Both the position numbers and the translations under genes were made by a program. DNA of 64,000 nt from assembly GCF_001443605.1 (NCBI RefSeq), contig NZ_CP013118.1, forward strand, positions 1,933,501 to 1,997,500, given 5' to 3'. The notes beneath the pieces were generated by a model. That model ran no database searches. It was not told the DNA's origin and saw nothing but the letters and a program-made list of their open reading frames with translations. The DNA is from Salinivirga cyanobacteriivorans. Its GTDB lineage: Bacteria; Bacteroidota; Bacteroidia; Bacteroidales; Salinivirgaceae. The first letter of the stretch is position 1. Each line of letters starts with the position of its first letter. Shown in pieces: positions 36,658 to 44,368 of the stretch.

Positions 36658-36662
36658 GTTTT

Positions 36663-36735
36663 ACTAGATAAAATCACGACTTTTTTTTGGAGTTGTGATT
36701 TTTTTTACTATTTTTATCTAGTCATATAACTAGAT
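36663..36735 (+). promoter_or_regulatory. Insertion-sequence leader: shielding terminator plus ACTAGAT operator-like sites
   Basis: ATCACGAC (36673-36680) pairs with GTTGTGAT (36692-36699) and is followed by a T8 run (36699-36706), a terminator that would stop transcription entering from folB. ACTAGAT at 36663-36669, ATCTAGT at 36716-36722 and ACTAGAT at 36729-36735 form nested palindromes. The last two are a 7-base inverted repeat with a 6-base spacer just before the AbrB-like ORF, a good place for autoregulation. Confidence 0.55.
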
Positions 36736-36758
36736 TATTCTAATTAAAATTTATAATT

Positions 36759-36971
36759 ATGGGTTATTCTACTAAAATTCAATTGATTAACAGGGCAAAA
36801 AGTGAGCAGTGGTACATAAATTTTCCATCTGCTGTGGCCCAGGCCATGGAATTTGAAAAAGGTGAAGTTGTTGAATGGCTAATAGACGATCATCAACGAT
36901 TGGTACTACAAAGGAGTGATAAGGCCGTTGCTGCTTTGAAAAAAAAACTGCAGAAGAAACCAAAAGCCTGA
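36759..36971 (+). CDS. AbrB/SpoVT-like small DNA-binding protein inside the insertion sequence
   Basis: 70 residues with the swapped-hairpin AbrB pattern: KIQLINRAKSEQWYINFPSAVAQAMEFEKGEVV (shortened here to its parts IQLINR, INFPSAVAQAM, FEKGEVVEWLIDD) followed by RLVLQRS and a lysine-rich tail. Such domains bind DNA as dimers and often act as autorepressors or antitoxins. No toxin adjoins it. Its 3' end overlaps the open transposase frame (open from 36923) in the -1 phase around an A9 run, so it may be both a stand-alone regulator and the N-terminal domain of a longer transposase. Confidence 0.82.
   Translation: MGYSTKIQLINRAKSEQWYINFPSAVAQAMEFEKGEVVEWLIDDHQRLVLQRSDKAVAALKKKLQKKPKA
36939..36947 (+). 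promoter_or_regulatory. Candidate programmed -1 frameshift site (A9)
   Basis: In the AbrB-like frame the codons read TTG-AAA-AAA-AAA-CTG, giving the in-phase slippery heptamer A-AAA-AAA at 36941-36947. The -1 frame is open from 36923 through the transposase stop at 38401, and the AbrB frame closes at 36971, so the overlap is 49 bases. An 8-base stem (36978-36985 with 37005-37012) follows, and AAGGAG lies at 36911-36916. Confidence 0.65.
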
Positions 36972-37030
36972 TAACGGAGCTTGATTCGCTTTTCAATAAA
37001 GCTGATCAAGCTTGTGGGCAAAAAAGAATT

Positions 37031-38401
37031 ATGCAACGGTTGCGCACTCTTGCTTATGGGGCATTGACCTGTTTAGGCAGGCAAACCGTTTCCGGGATTT
37101 TAACTGCTAGCGGGCAGCAATTCAAGGATTGGTCTGCTGCTTATCGACTGTTTAGTGAAAATAGGATTGATATTGACAAATTATTTGAAATTTCTCAAAA
37201 AGAAGTAATACAAGAACTTACAGAAGGTCAAATATTGGTAGCACTTATGGATGATACGATCTTGAAAAAAACAGGAAAAAAGGTCTTTGGTACCTCCTGG
37301 CGGCGAGATCCGCTTGGCCCGCCTTTCCAGACCAATTTTATTTGGGGGCAACGTTTTTTACAATTATCATTGGCACTGCCCTCAAAAGAAGGTTTATCTC
37401 AATCAAGGGGGATACCCGTTGATTTTCATCATTGTCCTACAGCTCAAAAGCCGGGCAAAAAAGCTTCTGTGGAAGATATCAAACAATACAAAGAAGCATC
37501 CAAACAATTAAATTTAAGTATTCAAGGGGTTGAAAGGCTCAAAAAACTTAGGCAATCATTGGATGACCAAGGTGCTGAAGAACGAGAACTCTACCTAAGT
37601 GTTGATGGTAGCTTTACCAATTCAAATGTGTTGAAAAACTTACCGGACAGGGTAACAATTATTGGACGAATCAGAAAAGATACACGATTACATAAAATCC
37701 CTGAAAAAGCAAACCATATAGGGCGGAAAAGAGTATATGGAGAAAGGATTCCAACACCCGAAGAGATTAGAAAATCTGATGATATCCAGTGGCAGCAGGT
37801 CAAGGGATGGGCAGCGGGCAGAGAACATACATTTAATGTCAAAATTGTCAAAGACTTACGATGGGAAAGCGCCGGCGGAAAACACAACTTACAATTGGTT
37901 GTCATTAGGCCATTACGCTATCGTCTGACCAAGAGTTCAAAATTACTTTACAAAGCACCTGCTTATCTTATTTGTACCGATAATAATTTGGACATTGAAA
38001 AACTACTTCAGGCATATTTATGGAGATGGGAAATTGAAGTTAACTTCAGAGATGAAAAAACACTGTTGGGTTCCGGTAAAGCACAAGTAAGAAATGAACA
38101 ATCTTCGGCCAATATCCCAGGTTTCATAGCAGCAATTTATTCTTATTTACTCATTGCCGCCCATAAAACCTATCGAAAAACTAACAGGAACAAGCTCATT
38201 CCAAGGCCCAAATGGTATCCCCGAAAAGAAAACCAAAGGCTGTCAACAGGTGAAATAATAAACCTTCTACGTAGCCAGCTCTGGTCAAAGGCTCTAGGAT
38301 GCGGGAGTTTTTCCGGCTTCGTGAAACGGGAACTTGAAACACGAAGCCGGAAAAACTATGCTCCTGCCTTATCATCTGCTATTTGCTATATGAGGAATTA
38401 G
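37031..38401 (+). CDS. DDE transposase of the insertion sequence
   Basis: 456 residues from the first ATG; the same frame is open from 36923, and the extra residues (SLITELDSLFNKADQACG) look like genuine protein. With a -1 shift from the AbrB-like ORF the product would be about 547 residues. Catalytic features of the IS4-type DDE fold: first Asp in MDDTILKKTGKK, second Asp in LSVDGSFTN, and the Y-x2-R-x3-E-x6-K pattern in YLWRWEIEVNFRDEK. The N-terminal TLAYGALTCLGRQTVSGIL and WSAAYRLFSE are typical of this transposase group. It appears intact, without stops. Confidence 0.92.
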   Translation: MQRLRTLAYGALTCLGRQTVSGILTASGQQFKDWSAAYRLFSENRIDIDKLFEISQKEVIQELTEGQILVALMDDTILKKTGKKVFGTSWRRDPLGPPFQTNFIWGQRFLQLSLALPSKEGLSQSRGIPVDFHHCPTAQKPGKKASVEDIKQYKEASKQLNLSIQGVERLKKLRQSLDDQGAEERELYLSVDGSFTNSNVLKNLPDRVTIIGRIRKDTRLHKIPEKANHIGRKRVYGERIPTPEEIRKSDDIQWQQVKGWAAGREHTFNVKIVKDLRWESAGGKHNLQLVVIRPLRYRLTKSSKLLYKAPAYLICTDNNLDIEKLLQAYLWRWEIEVNFRDEKTLLGSGKAQVRNEQSSANIPGFIAAIYSYLLIAAHKTYRKTNRNKLIPRPKWYPRKENQRLSTGEIINLLRSQLWSKALGCGSFSGFVKRELETRSRKNYAPALSSAICYMRN

Positions 38402-38412
38402 CCAAACTCAAG
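38401..38412 (-). repeat. Right terminal inverted repeat of the insertion sequence
   Basis: GCCAAACTCAAG, exact reverse complement of 36646-36657. Its first base is the last base of the transposase stop codon. Confidence 0.88.
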
Positions 38413-38433
38413 AAAGCCGGCAAAGCCGGCTTA
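38413..38433 (+). repeat. Right 21-bp direct repeat flanking the insertion sequence
   Basis: Identical to 36625-36645. It retains the stem-loop, but only three A bases (T on the minus strand) remain next to it, so the terminator of the leftward gene ending at 38453 is probably weakened. Confidence 0.88.
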
Positions 38434-38452
38434 AACGATCATCGAAATAAAA

Positions 38453-38809
38453 TTACTGCGCTATAAAATTAAAACTAATCTTAATTTGATAGGTTTTTCC
38501 AAACAACTCCGGATTTTCAACTGAAATCAAAGGTAATTGCTGTTTTACATAATCAGAAAACATACAATCTCCACGAACGTCGTATACATCAATCCATCCG
38601 TCGCCATCTACAAAAAAAGTCACCCATACCGAACCGGAATGGCCAAGCTCTTTGCAATTGTCCGGGAATTGAACCAACTGTTGAATGGCTGTATAAAGCT
38701 CTTTGTCGGTGTTCGCTGTAGCTTTAATGGCCGGAAATGCTTTTGATACGCCGGCACTGAATACTAAAGCTAAGATAAGTGTTGCAGAAAATAATCTAAT
38801 GCTTTTCAT
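38453..38809 (-). CDS. Small exported protein, TonB-C-like, tandem paralogue 1
   Basis: 118 residues with a signal peptide (residues 1-24, ending SKAFP). The rest resembles the TonB C-terminal-type domain found in many small Bacteroidota exported proteins: ELYTAIQQLVQFPDN, GSVWVTFFVDGDGWIDVYDV and a C-terminal beta strand YQIKISFNF. It aligns without gaps to the next gene upstream (38968-39324), identical at about 58% of positions by eye. This copy has two cysteines that the other lacks (CKE and GDC), which could form a disulphide. Function unknown. Confidence 0.82.
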   Translation of the reverse strand: MKSIRLFSATLILALVFSAGVSKAFPAIKATANTDKELYTAIQQLVQFPDNCKELGHSGSVWVTFFVDGDGWIDVYDVRGDCMFSDYVKQQLPLISVENPELFGKTYQIKISFNFIAQ

Positions 38810-38920
38810 GGTTTTGGGGTTTTAGTTGTTTTATTGGGTTTCTGATTGTATGACGATTAAAACCACAAAATGCTGCATCGATATGCTATTTTTTTTCCTG
38901 GTTTATTGAAACTTACGCAC

Positions 38921-38950
38921 AAAAAAGGCCGACACACAGGCCGGCCTTAA
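38921..38950 (-). terminator. Terminator after tandem paralogue 2
   Basis: AAGGCCG (38925-38931) and CGGCCTT (38942-38948) pair, and the A-run at 38921-38926 is a T-run on the minus strand. Confidence 0.75.
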
Positions 38951-38967
38951 ATTGGGGAATAATTCAA

Positions 38968-39324
38968 CTATTCATCCTGAAAATCAAATTGAATTTTAAT
39001 CTTATAGTTTTTACCATAGAGGTCAGGGTTTTCAATTGAAATAGAATCTAACTGGCTTTTAACATAATCGGTAAAAACTTTTTTACCCTGCACATCCTTC
39101 ACGGTAATCCATCCTTCCTCATCGACGTGGAAAGTTGTAAGAACGTAACCAGAAGCTCCATGGGCTTTACCCTGTTCAGGATATTCCATCAGCTGTTGGA
39201 TGGCAGTATAAAGTTCTTGGTCAGAATTTGCTGTAGCTTTGATGGCTGGAAATGCCTGGCTGATATTTGCACTAAAGATCAAAACTAAGATAAGGGCTGC
39301 AGTAGTAATTTTAAAATTTTTCAT
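38968..39324 (-). CDS. Small exported protein, TonB-C-like, tandem paralogue 2
   Basis: 118 residues with a signal peptide (ending SQAFP) and the same FPAIKATAN start of the mature protein as its neighbour. The body has ELYTAIQQLMEYPEQ, VDEEGWITVKDV and YKIKIQFDF. No cysteines. An exact -7 box on the minus strand (TAGCTTTG, 39379-39372) lies upstream. The regions ahead of both paralogues share GGTTTCTGATT, so the duplication included the leader. Each copy has its own terminator, so they are separately transcribed. Confidence 0.82.
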   Translation of the reverse strand: MKNFKITTAALILVLIFSANISQAFPAIKATANSDQELYTAIQQLMEYPEQGKAHGASGYVLTTFHVDEEGWITVKDVQGKKVFTDYVKSQLDSISIENPDLYGKNYKIKIQFDFQDE

Positions 39325-39750
39325 GGTATTGGGTTTTAAGGGTTGTTTTTGGTTTCTGATTCTATATATACCAAAGCTATGCCAACAAATCCATACCTCT
39401 GATTTGTTGATAGTTAAATTAATTCCGAATAGATTTTAATGTCCGCTCTCGTACACCAATGTGTAAAATTTGTACAGGTATCATTCCTGCAATATTTAAA
39501 ATGAAGAATCAACCTATGCATAAAAATAGATTCACTATTATTTTCGAAATTTGCAGCTTTTTTTAATCTAAATTTCGCTGAACAAGTAGCAATAAGACGT
39601 ACAAAAACAGAATTAGTCAATGTTTGCACAAAAACAGACTGAAATACTTAAAATTAACTAAATAAATGAGTTGATATTTTGGATATTTGAAATTCAGTAC
39701 TTATTTTTGCAAACCCAAATAAAGAAAATATTAAAAAAATATACAAAGCA
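39325..39750. other. 426-base intergenic region
   Basis: Contains the leftward -7 box of paralogue 2 and the full rightward promoter of rpmE2. The 300 AT-rich bases between them show no convincing gene; a 71-residue frame on the minus strand (39414-39629) lacks any recognisable feature. Confidence 0.5.
39678..39709 (+). promoter_or_regulatory. Promoter of rpmE2
   Basis: TTTG (39678-39681), 20-base spacer, TATTTTTG (39702-39709): an exact two-box Bacteroidota promoter. Transcription would start about 35 bases ahead of the ATG. Confidence 0.72.
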
Positions 39751-40011
39751 ATGAAAAAGGGTATACATCCAGAGAACTACCGGCTAGTGGCGTTTAAAGA
39801 CATGTCAAACGGTTATACTTTTGTAACTCGTTCGACCGCAAACACAAAAGAAGAAATTGAAATCGACGGCGAAAAATATCCTTTGGTGAAGTTAGAGATT
39901 TCAAATACATCTCACCCATTTTACACTGGTAAGATGAAACTTGTCGACACAGCAGGACGTGTTGATAAATTTAAAAACCGTTACAAAAAACACTACGAGA
40001 ACCGCAAATAA
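39751..40011 (+). CDS. rpmE2: 50S ribosomal protein L31 type B
   Basis: 86 residues, starting [19 protein letters not shown]. The C-terminal [21 protein letters not shown] is the ribosomal L31 signature region. It lacks the CxxC zinc pairs of type-A L31, which defines the type-B form usually expressed whatever the zinc supply. It has its own promoter and terminator. Confidence 0.97.
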   Translation: MKKGIHPENYRLVAFKDMSNGYTFVTRSTANTKEEIEIDGEKYPLVKLEISNTSHPFYTGKMKLVDTAGRVDKFKNRYKKHYENRK

Positions 40012-40032
40012 TTGCTGTTCTACACGATATTT

Positions 40033-40064
40033 AAAGCTCCGTTGTTTCGACGGAGCTTTTTTTA
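40033..40064 (+). terminator. Terminator of rpmE2
   Basis: AAAGCTCCGT (40033-40042) and ACGGAGCTTT (40050-40059), 7-base loop, followed by further T residues to 40063. Confidence 0.93.
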
Positions 40065-40106
40065 TTAATTTTATATCGTAAAAGAAACCCCAAAAACCGT
40101 TCAAAC

Positions 40107-41288
40107 ATGGACAAGCTCAATTTTCTGGATTTTAATCATAAAAACCTATTACCATTAACCTATACAAAACCGATTGCAAAACTCAGAGTTGGGATTTTAA
40201 CTATTGAGGAAAAATGGCAGCAAAGACTAAAAACAGATTACGGATATATAACAGAAGCCTATCTGCAAAAAAAATATCCTTTTGCTTCTGCCAGTGATTA
40301 CCTGGTAATCAATTCGGGAGTTTTACCAAATGAGCAGTTAATTCAAGCCATTCAGCAATTAAAAAAAGGCGAAAAATTAATACAGGAACAAAATTTTATT
40401 GCCGCCCGAATAGACAATCAACAATTCAATAAAAATGATATTGAGACATTGAACCCCATCGAATACACCCATCCATACAGGGAAGTACAATTTCCATGGC
40501 ACATTTTTTCGTGGAACGGTGAAGAAATCATCCGGGATTTCGAATTGATTACACAAGATCGTAAAAGCGCTCCATTAAATAAAAATAACCAGGCAACGGG
40601 TCAGGAAAACATATTTATAGAGCCCGGAGCAAAAATAAATTTCGCTACAATTAATGCCGACAGAGGGCCGGTATACATTGGCAAAGATGCTGAGATAATG
40701 GAAAACAGCGTAATACGCGGTCCTTTTGCTATGCTTGGAGGTGCAGTAGTAAAAATGGGGGCAAAAATTTATGGCCCGACTACAATTGGTCCGGTTTCTA
40801 AAGTTGGTGGAGAAATAAACAATAGTGTTTTCCAGGGCCACAGCAATAAGGCCCATGATGGGTTTCTGGGCAATTCAGTCATTGGAGAGTGGTGCAACCT
40901 TGGCGCAGACACGAATAATTCAAATTTAAAGAACAATTATGCAGAGGTAAAGGTTTGGAATTATGATGCCGAACGATTTATTAAAACCGGCCTTCAATTT
41001 TGCGGACTCATTATGGGCGATCATTCCAAATGTGGAATAAACACAATGTTTAACACAGGAACTGTTGTTGGGGTAAGTGCTAACATCTTTGGATCAGGGT
41101 TTCCAAGAAACCTCATTCCGTCGTTCTCCTGGGGTGGCGCCGGAGGATTTACAGAGTTCAAACTCAACAAAGCGCTGGAAGTTACTGAACGGGTTTTCGA
41201 AAGGCGCAAAAAAACACTCGACAAAACAGAAATAGACATTTTGACACACATATATGAAGAAACAGCCAAATACCGTAAATTTAATTGA
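40107..41288 (+). CDS. GlmU-like sugar-nucleotidyltransferase family protein
   Basis: 393 residues, the Bacteroidota GlmU-like family. The N-terminal domain (about 1-170) replaces the usual LxxGxGTRM loop with NLLPLTYTKPIAKLRVGI, so nucleotide binding may differ or be lost. The C-terminal part (about 175-340) is a left-handed beta-helix of hexapeptide turns (IGKDAEIMENSVIRG, MGAKIYGPTTIG, IGEWCNLGADTNNSN). The last is the GlmU-like NLGAxxNxSN acetyl-CoA region. It may make UDP-GlcNAc precursors or act on another sugar phosphate. It follows rpmE2 and precedes lon. Confidence 0.82.
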   Translation: MDKLNFLDFNHKNLLPLTYTKPIAKLRVGILTIEEKWQQRLKTDYGYITEAYLQKKYPFASASDYLVINSGVLPNEQLIQAIQQLKKGEKLIQEQNFIAARIDNQQFNKNDIETLNPIEYTHPYREVQFPWHIFSWNGEEIIRDFELITQDRKSAPLNKNNQATGQENIFIEPGAKINFATINADRGPVYIGKDAEIMENSVIRGPFAMLGGAVVKMGAKIYGPTTIGPVSKVGGEINNSVFQGHSNKAHDGFLGNSVIGEWCNLGADTNNSNLKNNYAEVKVWNYDAERFIKTGLQFCGLIMGDHSKCGINTMFNTGTVVGVSANIFGSGFPRNLIPSFSWGGAGGFTEFKLNKALEVTERVFERRKKTLDKTEIDILTHIYEETAKYRKFN

Positions 41289-41398
41289 TTGGCATTGTGA
41301 TTGCAGATTTTAACAGCACGAATTTTTATAAAACCAAATAATGCTGCATAAAGCATGGCAGCGCTAACAGACGATAAAATTAACTGTGGAGATTGATT

Positions 41399-43828
41399 AT
41401 GAAATTTGAAGATAAGTTTTTTTCGCAACAAGGACAGAATTCACCAGATTTTGTACCCATTATATCAGCAGACGAGGACAGTGAACTGCGTTTTGACGAT
41501 GAAAACCCGCTCCCGATATTACCATTAAGAAATACTGTTCTTTTCCCCGGAGTGGTTATTCCGATAACAGTTGGAAGAGAGAAATCAAACCGCCTTATAA
41601 GGGATGTTTACGAAGGCGACAGACTTTTGGGAACTTTCTCACAACGAGATATGAGCGTAGAGGAGCCAGGCTTTGACGACCTGCATAAAACAGGGACCAT
41701 AGCACAGGTGATTAAAATCCTCAACATGCCCGACAATACCACTTCGGTAATTATACAGGGAAAAAAACGAATTGACCTGGAAAACATAATTTCAAATGAG
41801 CCTTACCTTACAGGAAAGGTTAAACTTCAAGAAGATCCGCAGCCCGCAGGCCGTGAATTTGATGCTGTAGTAAGTAGCATCAAAGATCAGGCGCTTAAAA
41901 TTGTAGAGCTGTCGGAAGACATGCCGGAAGAGGCGGCTTTTGCCATTAAAAATATCGAAAAACCAGATTTCCTGGTAAACTATATTACTTCGAACAGCAA
42001 TCTTAAAACTGAAGACAAACAGAAGCTACTTGAGACCAATTCAGTACACGAGCGTTCGCTCAAACTTCTGGAGCATCTTACCCAGGAGATACAGATGCTG
42101 AACCTAAAATCAGACATCGAATCAAAGGTTAGGACTGAACTCGATAAGCAGCAAAAAGAGTATTTGCTTAACCAGCAAATGAAAACCATACAGGATGAGT
42201 TGGGTGGAGATCCTACACAACAGGAGGTTGAGGAGTTGAAGGCACGAGCCAAAAAGAAAAAATGGCCCAAAGACATACAGGAAGCATTCAACAAAGAGCT
42301 TAAAAAGTTGCGCCGCATTAACCCGGCCACACCAGAATATTCTGTTGAGCTCAATTACCTGAACGTAATGCTTGACTTACCCTGGGAGCACACCACAAAA
42401 GACAATTTTGACCTGAAACGAGCGCAAAAAGTCCTCGACGACGATCATTACGGCCTGGAAAAGGTTAAAGAACGCATTATTGAACATCTTGCCGTACTCA
42501 AACTAAAAGGCGATTTGAAGTCACCCATTTTGTGCCTGTATGGCCCTCCGGGTGTAGGTAAAACTTCACTGGGGAAATCAATTGCCAAAGCACTCGACCG
42601 CCAGTATGTCAGAATGTCATTGGGTGGATTACACGATGAATCTGAAATAAGAGGTCACAGAAAAACATACATCGGAGCCATGCCGGGTCGCATACTGCAA
42701 AATATGCGCAAGGCGAAAGCAGCCAATCCGGTTTTTATTCTGGACGAAATAGATAAAATAGGTCGTGATTTTCACGGCGACCCTGAATCTGCATTGCTTG
42801 AAGTACTTGACCCTGAACAAAACAACACCTTTCATGATAACTTCCTGGAGTTAGACTACGATCTTTCCAAAGTGCTTTTCATTGCCACGGCCAATACTAT
42901 AGGGCAAATTCACCCTGCCCTGAGGGACCGCATGGAAATGATTGAAGTGAGTGGTTACCTACTCGAAGAGAAAGTTGAGATAGCCAAGCGGCACCTGATT
43001 CCTCAGCAGCTCAAAAATCATGGACTAAAATCCAGTCAATTAAAATTCAGCGACAATGTTTTGGCGCATATTATCGAAAACTACACTCGTGAATCGGGTG
43101 TGCGCACACTAAACAAAAAATTGGCTCAGGTAATGCGAAGAATTGCGCGCCGAATAGCTACAGAGGAGCCCTATAACGTGAATATAAAAATTGAAGACAT
43201 CAAGGATTATCTTGGCGTGCAGGATTTCTTCAAAACCGAATATCAGGGAAATGATCAGGCTGGGGTTGTTACAGGACTTGCATGGACAGCTGCCGGCGGC
43301 CAGATTTTGTTTATTGAAACAAGCCTAAGCAAAGGGAAAGGCACATTCACTCTTACCGGAAACCTGGGTGATGTAATGAAAGAATCAGCCAAGCTAGCGG
43401 TGGAGTATCTGCAATCGCATGCCCACATGCTCGACATTGATCCGGATATCTTTAACAAATGGAACATACACATCCATATCCCTGAAGGAGCTATTCCCAA
43501 GGACGGACCTTCGGCAGGAGTTACTATGGTGGTTTCGCTTGCATCTGCATTTACACAGCGAAAAGTCAAAAAAGGAATTGCAATGACCGGTGAAATTACC
43601 CTTAGAGGTAAAGTATTGCCAGTTGGTGGCATTAAGGAAAAAATACTGGCCGCCAAACGTGCCGGACTCAAAGAAATCATCATCTCTGAAAAAAACAAGA
43701 AAGACCTCGAACAGATTAAACCAGCATATTTAAAAGGGCTCAAGTTTCATTTTGTAGACACTATTGACGAGGTACTCAAAATAGCATTGACAAAACAAAA
43801 AGTGGCAAATGCTGTGAAATTTTCTTAA
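41399..43828 (+). CDS. lon: ATP-dependent Lon protease
   Basis: 809 residues from ATG 41399 (a TTG two codons upstream is less likely). Cytoplasmic AAA+ serine protease that degrades misfolded and regulatory proteins. N-terminal LON substrate domain begins at LPILPLRNTVLFPGV. The coiled middle region contains QMKTIQDELG. Walker A is GPPGVGKT and Walker B VFILDEIDKIG. The catalytic Ser705 is in PKDGPSAG and Lys746 in GGIKEKILAAKRAG. Nothing unusual except length slightly above E. coli Lon. Confidence 0.97.
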   Translation: MKFEDKFFSQQGQNSPDFVPIISADEDSELRFDDENPLPILPLRNTVLFPGVVIPITVGREKSNRLIRDVYEGDRLLGTFSQRDMSVEEPGFDDLHKTGTIAQVIKILNMPDNTTSVIIQGKKRIDLENIISNEPYLTGKVKLQEDPQPAGREFDAVVSSIKDQALKIVELSEDMPEEAAFAIKNIEKPDFLVNYITSNSNLKTEDKQKLLETNSVHERSLKLLEHLTQEIQMLNLKSDIESKVRTELDKQQKEYLLNQQMKTIQDELGGDPTQQEVEELKARAKKKKWPKDIQEAFNKELKKLRRINPATPEYSVELNYLNVMLDLPWEHTTKDNFDLKRAQKVLDDDHYGLEKVKERIIEHLAVLKLKGDLKSPILCLYGPPGVGKTSLGKSIAKALDRQYVRMSLGGLHDESEIRGHRKTYIGAMPGRILQNMRKAKAANPVFILDEIDKIGRDFHGDPESALLEVLDPEQNNTFHDNFLELDYDLSKVLFIATANTIGQIHPALRDRMEMIEVSGYLLEEKVEIAKRHLIPQQLKNHGLKSSQLKFSDNVLAHIIENYTRESGVRTLNKKLAQVMRRIARRIATEEPYNVNIKIEDIKDYLGVQDFFKTEYQGNDQAGVVTGLAWTAAGGQILFIETSLSKGKGTFTLTGNLGDVMKESAKLAVEYLQSHAHMLDIDPDIFNKWNIHIHIPEGAIPKDGPSAGVTMVVSLASAFTQRKVKKGIAMTGEITLRGKVLPVGGIKEKILAAKRAGLKEIIISEKNKKDLEQIKPAYLKGLKFHFVDTIDEVLKIALTKQKVANAVKFS

Positions 43829-43842
43829 TTTTATAAGAAAAA

Positions 43843-44364
43843 ATGACATTCATAACTTTCATTGCCCTTTTTCTAATTGCAGCAGGCATTGGTTACCTGA
43901 TTAAACACATCTTTAATGTAGATTTACCAATGCCTCGCTACCTAACAGGTGTTTTTATTGTGCTGGTAGGTTTACATTTTCTTATCGTACAACTCGAAGA
44001 TGAAAAAAATAATGAATCAAAATGGGTATGGTTTACGCATAGTAATTTTGCGCACCATATTACGGGCGAAAATGAATATGCTGTTGTTTTTGGCGAATCG
44101 ACGATAGACTTAAGTGAAACCACCCTTTCAGACTCACTTCCAAAGGTTAATATTTCTGTAGCATTTGGTCATGCAGAGGTTTATCTCCCCGACAGTATTC
44201 CGTACCGCATTATCAACAATATTGCTTTTGGCAGCACCAATGGCAATGGGCCCAACAATAGCGGACTGGGTGACTTTGCATCAGAATCTGACAATTTCGA
44301 CCCAAAACGGAACTATTTAATTATTGAAGCAGATGTAGCCTTTGGTGGATTAACCTGGCGTTAA
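43843..44364 (+). CDS. LiaF-like two-TM protein with C-terminal beta-repeat domain
   Basis: 173 residues. Two membrane helices (about 3-20 and 37-52), then a cytoplasmic or periplasmic domain with repeated strands, each with a VAFG-like core: AVVFGESTIDLS, VAFGHAEVYLPD, IAFGSTNGNG and VAFGGLTWR. This matches the C-terminal domain of LiaF/cell-wall-active-antibiotic response proteins. It lies 14 bases after lon and may share its transcript. It probably senses envelope stress, but there is no adjacent LiaRS-like two-component system. Confidence 0.78.
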   Translation: MTFITFIALFLIAAGIGYLIKHIFNVDLPMPRYLTGVFIVLVGLHFLIVQLEDEKNNESKWVWFTHSNFAHHITGENEYAVVFGESTIDLSETTLSDSLPKVNISVAFGHAEVYLPDSIPYRIINNIAFGSTNGNGPNNSGLGDFASESDNFDPKRNYLIIEADVAFGGLTWR

Positions 44365-44368
44365 AACG

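Larger units (their letters stand above)
36646..38412 (+). mobile_element. Insertion sequence with DDE transposase of the IS4/IS701 kind and an AbrB-like first ORF
   Basis: 1767 bases between perfect 12-base inverted repeats, flanked by 21-base identical direct repeats. It holds, in order: a leader with an inward-reading terminator hairpin, three copies of ACTAGAT or its complement, an AbrB-like 70-residue ORF, an A9 run where the transposase frame overlaps in the -1 phase, and the transposase. The transposase stop codon shares its last base with the right inverted repeat. Exact repeats at both ends suggest recent insertion. The family placement rests on the YREK-like signature only; it has not been compared with ISfinder. 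Confidence 0.9.

Noticed and set aside
36759..36971. AbrB-like ORF as an antitoxin of a toxin-antitoxin pair
   Set aside because: It lies inside the inverted repeats of the element, the next frame is a transposase and no toxin fold is present.
39414..39629. 71-residue frame on the minus strand
   Set aside because: No signal, domain or promoter; lies in an AT-rich gap with odd composition.
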